Below, piece after piece: positions 10,197-19,447 of a DNA stretch of 64,000 nt; position 1 is the stretch's first letter, and each line of letters opens with the position of its first letter. This stretch comes from Pseudoneurospora amorphoporcata. Lineage: Eukaryota; Ascomycota; Sordariomycetes; Sordariales; Sordariaceae. Below the pieces are notes generated by a model. It made no database searches. It had not been told where the DNA came from and saw only the letters and a list, made by a program, of their open reading frames with translations. The stretch lies in NCBI GenBank assembly GCA_033297205.1, contig MU859093.1, forward strand, positions 176,137 to 240,136, read 5' to 3'. Made by a program: the position numbers and the translations under genes.

Positions 10197-13100
10197 CTAC
10201 CGAGACCACTGCCCATAATGATGCGCCGGTTTCCAACTCCTTTTCTTTCCATTCCCATTAACACCGACCGCCCCATTTACTGAACCCCGAACACCAGAAC
10301 CAGCATCAGCAGTCCTCACAGCTTCGGAAACGGACATCATCTCCTTTTGCTCCTTGGAAAAGGCGCCGGAGGGCAAATTTTTCTTGGGGACGGTGTAAGG
10401 GAGGATGGGGATTTTGCGGGAACGGCCGCTCTCGCGTTTGTTTGGCGAGTTTGGTGTGGTTGATGTGGTTGGTTTGCATCCGGCTGGTGTGGTCTGTTTG
10501 GTTTTGGTTTCGGTTGTAGGAGTAGATGTAGCGGTAGGGGTAGGTTTTGCTGCCATGGTAGGTTCCTCGGTCTTGGGAGTAACGGGGGGTGGTTTTGTGG
10601 CCTCAGCAGCCTCAGCAGCAGCCCGGATAGCAAGGGAAGCAAGGGCATCCAGCTTCGCGGCGACGGAAGCCTTGATGTCTGGCGAAGTCTTGGAGACGGC
10701 TTCGAGACAGGCGGCGATTTTGGGGTCGTCGAGGGAGGGGATTGGTTCCTCCTCTTTACCTTTTTTCTTTGAGGTTGACTTGTTTTCCTCCTTGGTTTGC
10801 TCCTTCTTGGGGGTTGACTTGGGGACCGCAGCAGCCGTCTTGATGTCAGCGAGCCTGGCAGCGTTGGCATTGGCCTCCGCCATGACTCTGCCCTGGGCTT
10901 TGACTGCCCTCGTAGTGTGTTCATCAACACCAGCCGCGAAGGACTCTGTTCTTAACACATTCGAGAGAGAATCAAGACGGCTTGCGACAGATTGTTTCGA
11001 AGCAGAAGCAGCGGCAGCCGTTCTTGTCCGCCCCATGACGGAATCTAGACGGCTTGCAACGGAATATTTTGAAGGAGCTGTAACAGTATTTTTCGGAGCA
11101 TGCGCAGGGGCGTGCCACTTGTGAGGGTTGATAGGTACTCGCCCATTAGGCGTCAGGTAATAGCCACCATGCGGTTCACTGTATCTCGTTTCCGCGATAA
11201 TCTTCTTCAGCTCCTCATCAGAGTTGGTAATCTGCGCCCGGATAAACCGCAGGAAGGCTTGGTGATCGCCGCCCTCCGCCGTCTTGCGGAGTGTCTCCAT
11301 CACAGGCACACGAGGTTCGTACTTGATGTTCTCCAGGCGAGGCGCATATTGAGTCTCTGGCACAATGCTCTCGTCCAACTTTGCTGCTTCTCCCTTGTCC
11401 AAAAGCTGGAAGATATCGATGCTCTCGCCGTGCGGGATAGGTATTGGGTTACTAGGCGTGATACAATCCATGTCGACCTCCTTCCGAAGCACGTGGTCAA
11501 TGTCCACGGCGCTGAAGAAGGCGCAGGACTGGGGCAGATCTTGAATGCCGACTTGCTGTGCGAACATGACGCGGGTCCACAGGTTGGCAATCTGCAGTGC
11601 CATGGTTACACGATACTTGTCGTGTTCCTCGGCGAGGTAACGGATTTCGTCGTGCACGGTGATGGCCAGTCGGCAAGCGAGGTTGAAGCGGCGAATAAGG
11701 TAGTCCATGGCAATGATGAGCAGATGAAGATAGTCGACACCGCTAGACTGGATAGCCCAGTTTATCCGCGAGGTCAGAAAACCTCCCTTGCTGACCCAGC
11801 GGCTGATAAGGGCCTCTGTGATGCCGGCGCCGAGAACGGGGGTGCGAGGACGCTCCTGCGCGGCAAACTCTTCAAGCATGTTAAACACGAAGGACTCGGT
11901 GCCGCCTCGCCAGAATGGACGCTTGTAAAGGGACTTGCGGTTGGTTTTAGCACCCTTGGTAGCATCGTAAAGCTTGGTCGCGATGGCGATCGTTTCCGCC
12001 TCGGTCAAGCTAGGGTTGAACTGTCGGAGAAGCTGAGAGGCGAACTTGAGACCGGCACCGTAGATACGACCATAATTGAACACTTTTGCGTCGTTACGGG
12101 TGATGCCCAGAATGGCAGCTGTTCGGCTGTGAAGATCGGTGCCCTGGGATTTGGTACCCTCGAGGGTCATGAAGCCGATGGCATTACCACCATGGAGTTT
12201 GAAAGTGGCATCTCCAACCACCGATGCAATCCAAAGTTCTTCCGAGTCAACATCGGCGCCGACAAAAACGTAACCTGGTGGTGCGCGAACCATGGCTTTG
12301 AGCTCTGATCCAACACGATTCTTCTTAGCGTTGGATGCCGTCAACCACGTTCTCTCAACCGCACGACGAGTGATGGTACCCATAGGAATGAGCTGAGGGA
12401 GAATAAACCCTCCAACAGGGTTATCATCATCTGCGCCTTTGGTGGCAAGCCTCTGAGAAGGAGGAAGTTGATTTTCATAAACAACCATCTGGTTCTTGAT
12501 TCTCTCTCGCGCACTGATCCAGTACGAACAGGAAGCATTCATCTCCAAAGCCTCCTTTGCGTACGGGTACTCGGAAGAGAGGATACCCTTTTCGAAGTAG
12601 GCAAGATAGCCCTTGGCCATCGGGTTGGCGCATCTGGCCGTCGGGCCATCTTTGTGAGGAAGTTTGAAGTATTTGTGATCAAAATCCATCCTAAGTCGGT
12701 CATCGACGTCCGGGTCATCAAACTCAACAGGTGTCATTTGGCGCTGGATGAAGGTCGCTGCTTGTTCTCGTGGAACCCGGAACGTCCAGCCATATTGATC
12801 TGACCAGAATAAGGGGTGGCCTTCCCACGACAGCTTGAGGAGCAAAGGTGCTACCCGTGTACGGACGGTGAGATTGGCGAACTCGTGTCGAGCCTTCCTA
12901 TTTTCGTGTTCTTTGCCGGGTAGGTCCAAGACCGAGAGCTTCTTGGGGAGTTTTGGGAACAGATCCTTGTACCATTGGGGATATCCGGGTAGTTTCTGGT
13001 TCAGGGCTGGCCGTGGCGGGTCACTCTTCCTCTGTGGCTTGGCCCACTTGATCTCCTGTCCCGACCAGTCTAACTGGCTCAACCAAGGGTCAGACATGTA

Positions 13101-14471
13101 TTTCTCGGGATCTGTCTTGTAATCCAGTGTCTTCTCCATCAAAATGAGAAGGCGCTCTTGAACGCCGTGTAGCATCTGCAGATAGGTGGCCTCAGCTGTC
13201 TCGACATAAGTATCCCAGGTCTTGTTGACTGGCAGAATGACAGAGGAGAGGTGTCGTAGAGCGGCAAAACTGACGGGATGAGGACAGACCCTGATGAAGT
13301 TGGGAAAGACGACCTGGTAGACTTGATGGGTAACTTGAACATCTGCCGCGCAGTAGGTCAGGAGGTCGCCCAGCTGGTCCAGAATCACGTTCCGATCCGT
13401 TTCGGCAAAAACGTCCCTGATTTCCTTATCGATCTTGACGCTGAGATGGAACTGGGCCACGTCTCGTAGAGAGTTGATGGAGCTCTTGTCGACCCAGAGA
13501 TCAGCCTCCTCGGCAGTGAGCGAGCCACCGTGCAAGAGTTCTTGCAATTCGAGACTGGCATTTTCCGCCTCCCCCTTCTCCCGTAGCTCTCTAGCCTTCT
13601 TGTGCTTCATCCACGTTGGCCGTTGTTGGGAGCACATTCCGTTCACGGCAACATGCAGAGACATGGTGTCGAGAAAGAAGTTCCTCGTCTGCTTCAAGTC
13701 GTATTCCTCCAGTATCTTGGCACGGTCGAAGCCAATGTTGTGTCCCACGATGATCCTGTCGATGGTTGGATCACCCATTGGGATCAACTGGCACCTGTCG
13801 TCCGTCTCTCCAAGCAGCCACGGCGACAGCCAAGCATACCAGGCATGCGGAGTACCAGCACAGGCCATGACAGCATAGGGGTTGTCCTTGTACATGACCT
13901 CGACATCGAAGCACATCATGTTGCCCTGGGGCAGAACGTCGTGCTCTGTGGTGCCATCGCGGTTGTACTTGGTCCAGCCACTCCTCCGCACCCAGTTTGT
14001 CGGCTTCGGGGGTAGGTCAACAGCTGCGAACTCGTTGGCGTGGGAGAGGAAGGGTTCGGCGGCGTCGACGCCCAGCCTGTGGAAGTGCTCGTCGAGGGTT
14101 TCGCCCACCAAGGATGGTAGTTCAAAAGCAATAGGAGGGGTCGTGTCGGTGGTCTTTCCTAGCAAGTCGTGACGGGCAAGGTGGTCCTTGGCCAGCTCGA
14201 TGAGTGCGGGGGCTGGAGGGTCGGTGTTTCCGCGGGGGAAGAGCTGCTTGTAGAGGTGCTCGCTCAGCTGCTGGACACCGATCTCGTTATGGCGCGCGGT
14301 GGAGGGTATGGCGAGGCTCTTGCGCTCGAGCACTTGGGCGACGGTCGAGTCCCATCGTAGGTGTCGCAGTTGTCGAGGGTATCGGGAAAAGAGATTCGCT
14401 CGGCGGAGGACTCGGGCGGCGGTCGCAACAGTCGCATTTGGAACCGCCCGGCAGCGGACGGGGGTCAGCAT
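10197..14471 (-). CDS. mip-1: mitochondrial DNA polymerase gamma (MIP1)
   Basis: An intronless 1424-aa frame from an ATG at 14471. The N terminus (MLTPVRCRAVPNATVATAARVLRR...) is Arg/Ala-rich without acids, a typical mitochondrial presequence. The 3'-5' exonuclease motifs are present: FDVE (188-191, Exo I), VGHNIGFDR (242-250, Exo II) and YCAADV (373-378, Exo III). The family-A polymerase motifs follow: A, VGADVDSEEL (737-746); B, RNDAKVFNYGRIYGAG (792-807); C, VHDE (939-942). It therefore has both polymerase and proofreading activity and should replicate mtDNA in the matrix. From about residue 1065 on, it carries a roughly 360-aa extension rich in Ala, Thr, Lys and Pro. Fungal MIP1 proteins are known to have such C-terminal extensions, absent in animals; this one is long. 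All catalytic acids expected at the motifs are present. It is convergent with the calponin-like gene and divergent from the RING gene. Confidence 0.96.
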   Translation of the reverse strand: MLTPVRCRAVPNATVATAARVLRRANLFSRYPRQLRHLRWDSTVAQVLERKSLAIPSTARHNEIGVQQLSEHLYKQLFPRGNTDPPAPALIELAKDHLARHDLLGKTTDTTPPIAFELPSLVGETLDEHFHRLGVDAAEPFLSHANEFAAVDLPPKPTNWVRRSGWTKYNRDGTTEHDVLPQGNMMCFDVEVMYKDNPYAVMACAGTPHAWYAWLSPWLLGETDDRCQLIPMGDPTIDRIIVGHNIGFDRAKILEEYDLKQTRNFFLDTMSLHVAVNGMCSQQRPTWMKHKKARELREKGEAENASLELQELLHGGSLTAEEADLWVDKSSINSLRDVAQFHLSVKIDKEIRDVFAETDRNVILDQLGDLLTYCAADVQVTHQVYQVVFPNFIRVCPHPVSFAALRHLSSVILPVNKTWDTYVETAEATYLQMLHGVQERLLILMEKTLDYKTDPEKYMSDPWLSQLDWSGQEIKWAKPQRKSDPPRPALNQKLPGYPQWYKDLFPKLPKKLSVLDLPGKEHENRKARHEFANLTVRTRVAPLLLKLSWEGHPLFWSDQYGWTFRVPREQAATFIQRQMTPVEFDDPDVDDRLRMDFDHKYFKLPHKDGPTARCANPMAKGYLAYFEKGILSSEYPYAKEALEMNASCSYWISARERIKNQMVVYENQLPPSQRLATKGADDDNPVGGFILPQLIPMGTITRRAVERTWLTASNAKKNRVGSELKAMVRAPPGYVFVGADVDSEELWIASVVGDATFKLHGGNAIGFMTLEGTKSQGTDLHSRTAAILGITRNDAKVFNYGRIYGAGLKFASQLLRQFNPSLTEAETIAIATKLYDATKGAKTNRKSLYKRPFWRGGTESFVFNMLEEFAAQERPRTPVLGAGITEALISRWVSKGGFLTSRINWAIQSSGVDYLHLLIIAMDYLIRRFNLACRLAITVHDEIRYLAEEHDKYRVTMALQIANLWTRVMFAQQVGIQDLPQSCAFFSAVDIDHVLRKEVDMDCITPSNPIPIPHGESIDIFQLLDKGEAAKLDESIVPETQYAPRLENIKYEPRVPVMETLRKTAEGGDHQAFLRFIRAQITNSDEELKKIIAETRYSEPHGGYYLTPNGRVPINPHKWHAPAHAPKNTVTAPSKYSVASRLDSVMGRTRTAAAASASKQSVASRLDSLSNVLRTESFAAGVDEHTTRAVKAQGRVMAEANANAARLADIKTAAAVPKSTPKKEQTKEENKSTSKKKGKEEEPIPSLDDPKIAACLEAVSKTSPDIKASVAAKLDALASLAIRAAAEAAEATKPPPVTPKTEEPTMAAKPTPTATSTPTTETKTKQTTPAGCKPTTSTTPNSPNKRESGRSRKIPILPYTVPKKNLPSGAFSKEQKEMMSVSEAVRTADAGSGVRGSVNGAVGVNGNGKKRSWKPAHHYGQWSR

Positions 14472-16444
14472 TCTGTTCTAGAGGATAACCAGCTAGAGGT
14501 CCGAGATCAAGTCATGGTAGGCTGGGCTGGTGTGGTTTTCAGTCCGGAAAGTGGTGATATGCCACGGGGACCGGATCAAGAGATTGAAGTGCCGTGGTTG
14601 TTGAAGTGGTGGTGGTCGAGGGCGATTGCGGGGCGGCGGCCGACTCCATCATCGATGTCATGGGCATTCGCAGGAAAAAAAAAAAAAAAAAAAAGTTGAA
14701 AAAAAGGTTTCAGTCCTTGCCATATGCAGAGGCACGCTAGCCAGGGCATGTACCTGTACCCAAGTACATAGGTACCTCTACCATCGACCAGATGCTCGCA
14801 CTGCATCTCTCTCTTTTTTGAAATCGATATCTCACTGTACTTGGCTTGGGTTGTTCCTGTTTGCTCATTTTGTTGAATCTTGTTCGGTGTTGTTGTTTTT
14901 AGGCCCTTTTCTCTCTTTTTCGCCGTGCAAAGTGCAACTTTGCACGAACAGCCTCGCCCAATTCAGGAAGGGTTCAGATACATACATAGCGGACTGCCGC
15001 TGAAGAGGGGACCCGGAATTGTGAAGGAGCATGCTCCGTACATGGAATCTTCCAACTCGTAGAACCCTCGCTGACGAAACATGTCATCCATTCGGTTCCC
15101 TTCTCGAGTCTTTTGCCAAGGAACCCAGGATTTCGGATGGCAGCATCATCATAGCTCCCACATCGATAGCACAACACGATTGAGTCCAGTCCAGATCCAT
15201 GACCAAATCGACCCCGAATATTAGTGTCGATCCACTTCTTTCTCCCCGATTGGCAATGGCAACGTCAATGGCTCCCTTTTAGTGCTCCGGCCTGCACTTT
15301 TAGCCCGGTCCCCGAAAGGCCCAGTTGTCCCCCCGCTTACGGGTGCCGGACGGCCCCACACCTCCGAATACAAGTAGGTCCGGATGGGGTTTGACAAATC
15401 TACGGATATCAATGTATAGGAAACAATCTAGTGATACGTAGATTGGCACTTTGGTGTTTCTCAAATCGTGGAGGGTGTGAAAGGTACATATGCCAAGCCA
15501 ATGTCCGACATATAAACCCCTAACCCTACATTTGGTGGAACAATGATTGAAACCTTCTGTGCTGTTACCAAAGATCGAGAGAAAAAAAAAAAAGAAGACG
15601 CGGGACCATGGGTGCACGCATTTACATGTCTGGTGAGACATGGAACTGTCAGTTAAGCATGATGAGTTTCTTTCTTGACATGGAAGCTTCGAGGCCATTG
15701 TTCAGTCAGCGTGAGAATGAAATTCGAGTTGACGGCAACCTATTCAAAAAGCGGACTGATCTGTTAGCAGCTTACACCACATCTATATGTGAGCTACTAT
15801 CTTCCACGTGCCTTTGTACGCACTTGCACCTGAAAGACGCAGCGGACATCCAATCCGCACATGCCGACTCTTTCTTCCCCGTATGATTGACCAGAATCAC
15901 GATGGCAACTTCCACAGCCCAAAGTGATTCAGTAAGGTATTGGATGATACTAAGTATGTACATGATCCAAGAAGGGCTGGATCCATTTTCCTTGAGACCT
16001 TCCCGTCTTTCTCAACTAAATGTCACAGATTTGTCGTCAACTGATTCCACTCGTCGGGTCTGTTTTTCCTCCTCCTCTTAGACAAACACTTTCCTTTCAC
16101 TTGCTTGACTTCAGTCCCCTCTCCGTCACATCTGCTCCCGAGTTCACTGTATACAATTGCAGCTCTGCGACTCTAATACTGATCGTTCCGCTCTTTTCCG
16201 TATATAGCATTGCTAGCGGCTGCCCTTGTTCTCTTTCGTCCCAGGTAATTGTCTATAGCCCATTCTCTTTCGTCTGGCTGGAACATTGCAAGCAAAGAGG
16301 ACGGCCACCGTCTACATCAAGTCCACTCGCCACCGCAGCAAACGCACGAACGAACGGATTGGATTCGCATTGTCACCAACCTTCTATTCTGTCCGAACCT
16401 TTACCCTTTGCTCCGGCATTTTGTCGGCAAGCCTCCCAGGGGCC
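14472..16444. promoter_or_regulatory. divergent intergenic region between MIP1 and the RING-protein gene
   Basis: This 1973-bp region contains both promoters. It has a run of 20 A (14675-14694), a TACCTGTACCCAAGTACATA / GGTACCT cluster near 14750-14775, and another A-run near 15582. I see no ORF with recognisable features; the frames at 15300-15698 and 16020-16466 are unsupported. Confidence 0.5.
14675..14694. repeat. poly(A) tract, 20 nt
   Basis: An uninterrupted run of 20 A, followed after GTTG by a second short A-run. It lies about 205 bp upstream of the MIP1 start. Such tracts exclude nucleosomes and often occur in fungal promoters. Confidence 0.9.
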
Positions 16445-17884
16445 ATGGATGATGACTTCCCCTTGAGTGATGCGGCCTACGACGACATTTTTGCAGGTAC
16501 TTACAACTTACTACCTCCCCCTTCAGCCATACCTTGGCCCCTACCACATTGTCTGAGCTTGTCTCTCTAACAAGTCGCGGCGCTTCGCCCAACAAAAAGA
16601 CCTTGACCCCGACGCTCTTCCACCACCGTTGTCCAGTGTAGCGCACCCGAACCCTGGTGGTGTTCCTCAGTCGCTCCCTTCCTTGGCGCCTCTGCTGCAG
16701 CAATATCCGGCCCCGAACCAGAACGCCAGCTCGGACAACTCTCAAATTCACAACCTCCCTGGGCAAACCACAAACACATTGCCCTCACTCTCAATTCAAC
16801 TCCAAGGCCCCTCTCCAGCAAACTCGTACACAACCTCGCGAACCCCATTACCCTGTCCTCACCCGCAAGCTCGCTCTGAACCCGGCCGTTACCTCGACAA
16901 CCGCCAATCTCAACCCGCTCATTTGCCGCCGGCTTCTCGCGCCCTACCACCACCACCTCGACCGCCGCCACCCACGCTCTCTTTTCTGCTTTCGGGTTCT
17001 TCCTCTACCCCAGACAACCGAGGAAGCAGCTTTTTCAACAACACCAACCCCGCCTTCAGCACCAACCTCGCTACAGGCTCGCGTGGGCCTGGTCTGCCCG
17101 TCAACACCCATCGCAGCGATCGAAAACCTGATAGTGACGACTTTCTCAACGAGCTTGCCAGTCAACACTTTTCCAGCCCTTCACTTCCACCCCAGTCTCC
17201 GAGACATCTTCGCGATCTTCTGTCTCCTTCACGCCACAATTTCAACACCATGCCTTCAAGGAGGGATGAGTCCGCCGCCGAGGGCTCTAGGCGACGAAGC
17301 CGAGGCGCCTCTCACAACATCGCCAGCTTGCCCACACTACCACCTCAGTCATCCGGGGCCCCAAAACGGAAAAGAGAAGACGGGCTAGAGTTCAGGACAA
17401 ACAAGCGAAAAGCGCACGTGTTGGTGTCCAGTGACGACGAGAAGGATCCGTTCGGGGACGACAACTTTGTGGATGTGGTTGACTTGGCGGATACGGAAGA
17501 GGTGCCCGAGAGCATGCGAGCCAAGCCCAAGCCCAAGAACGAGATCAAGCTGAGCGCCTTCCAATGTGTAATTTGCATGGATAATGTTACGGGCTTGACG
17601 GTTACGCATTGTGGTAAGCTTTTCTCTCCCTTGCCTATACTACCCATTCTGGCCTGTTTGTTCATGGCTAACAAATACTGTAATTATCAGGTCACCTCTT
17701 TTGCTCCGAATGTCTCCATTCCGCCCTAACCATCGATCCAACAAAACGAACATGCCCAGTTTGTCGCCAAAAGATCGATAAAGCCCCGTCAGGCGGCAAG
17801 TGGACCACGAAAGCGAAGGGTTACTACCCGCTTGAATTGAAGCTGGTTACAAAGAAGAGCTTGGGAAAGAGGGCTGCCCAATGA
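16445..17884 (+). CDS. C3HC4 RING E3, probable SUMO-targeted ubiquitin ligase (Slx8/RNF4-like)
   Basis: Proposed exons are 16445-16496, 16558-17613 and 17691-17884, product 433 aa. The last intron (GTAAGC...ATCAG, 77 nt) is secure: it joins CVICMDNVTGLTVTHCG to HLFCSECLHSAL, giving a full RING, C-x2-C...C-x-H-x2-C-x2-C...CPVC, near residues 353-397. The first intron is less certain. It joins MDDDFPLSDAAYDDIFA to a frame already open at 16557, but the branch point is weak; acceptor 16574 or a start at 17249 are alternatives. Residues 20-250 are Pro/Ser/Asn-rich disorder. Just before the RING are two SUMO-interaction-like stretches followed by acids: HVLVSSDDE and VDVVDLADTEE. That architecture (SIMs plus C-terminal RING) is the STUbL pattern of fission-yeast Slx8/Rfp and human RNF4, which ubiquitinate SUMOylated proteins during DNA repair. 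A basic patch (KRKRE, TNKRK) suggests nuclear location. Confidence 0.78.
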
Positions 17885-19447
17885 CGGCCCCAGTAGTGGA
17901 TATTGCGAACCCACTCCACCACTTTGTCAGTCGGATCAAAGAGACGGACGAAGTGGTTGTCGATATACGAGTATTTGTCCGAGCATATAATGGTTGGTGA
18001 CCCGCGGATAGTGCGTTGTGACCTGCAGGGCATGATGCCACAACAGCAGAAGAGAAGAAGCACAGCCGTGCTGCCGATACCATGGCATCGATATGCCTGA
18101 ACAAGCCGCTGCAGAAATCAGTGGCGGCAATATGAGTCGAGGTGGCACCGGCTCAGGCCATGGATGACTTGGATGGCAACAGATCATCCAACTGCACTTC
18201 GACCAGGCACAACTTTCGCAGACCAATGGCGCCCATCTATCCCTCGAGCATCAGTCGTCAAGTTGCCGGATCTGTTGGACCTTACAAGACGAGACCAGCC
18301 CTGCGGTCAGTTTATATACATCCTGAGACGTTGCTGCTTATTTCGCTATTCCTGGATACAGCTCGGACAGAAAAATAGTCTGATAGGGAAGGTAAACAAA
18401 CATCGCTTGGCGTTTTGCCATAAAGGAATCGCCGTCAGATCAGCGATCGGTCGCCGGCGATACGTCAGCGAAGCGCTGGAGAAGCGTGGACACCAGCCAG
18501 GCAGCAGCAGAAAGATAGCTAAGTGGCTTACGTGGGAGGGGAAAAAGAAAAAAGAAAGAAAGGGAAAAAAAACCTTTTCCAGCTGGTCGGTTGGCTTTCG
18601 GACGGAAACCTAGTTCTAGCGGAAAAGGGCAAGGGATGCATAGGCAAAGGAATGAATGGATTGAAAGGTATAACTTTACGGCGTTATAGACGATGATGAA
18701 GAGGAACAAGATGAGACCCAAGATGTGTCTCTTTTTTTGTGTGATAGATACCCACTTTTTGCTTTATTCGAGTGTATGTTGGGGAGCTGTTTTGGTGGCA
18801 CATATTACATGGTCTGGTAGAGTAGCATTGTCGTGATGTTCTCTACCTAGCGCCTACTCATAAATTAGCATAACGGCAGTTTCAATGGCAATGGTGTAAT
18901 TGCTGTCAACATATGCTTTTCTATGGTTCGTTCCATGCTTGGTGAAGATAAACTCGGGTTATGGTGATAAGTACAGCCGACTATTCAGAACACCACTGAG
19001 AAAGAGAAAGCACCAACATCAAATCCGCGTCAGACTTTATGGTACGCCGCACGCTTGCTAGACCGAAACCCGAAAAACCAAAAGGAATCGAAAGACCGAA
19101 TACCAATTTCTTGCAGTGCTGCCAAACAAATGTGTAAACCTAAAAATGACACTAACAACATAATACCAGTACACAAAACTCCCTTCCCTTTCCTAAGTAC
19201 CCTTCCGTAGATGCTAGCTATGACGCCATCTCTTTTTCTCTTCCCCTGTTTCCTCTTTCCTGTCTTCTTCTTCTTCCTTCTTCTGCTGCCTCTTCCCGAC
19301 ATCTCTCACTCACAACGCTTCTCTTTCCAACACTCTCTTCCAGCATACTTCTGTTCCATCTCAACTACCACCTTCTTTCTCCCATCCAAGTTTTCAATCC
19401 ATAGCCGTTGGCTGCTTGTTCATCAACTAACGACGAGGAAGAACCCT
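17885..19447. other. convergent 3' intergenic region (RING gene / NUP192)
   Basis: A 1563-bp spacer between convergent genes. The longest frame (18164-18613, 149 aa) has no motif, ends in a poly-Lys run translated from an A-rich tract, and overlaps other equally long frames. I treat the stretch as 3' UTRs plus spacer. Confidence 0.5.

Noticed and set aside
11100..12308. 402-aa plus-strand frame
   Set aside because: Antisense shadow of the conserved polymerase domain of MIP1.
15520..15540. Telomere-like CCCTAACCC words (here and near 1563)
   Set aside because: Only one to two hexamers; no array, and the surrounding genes are ordinary.
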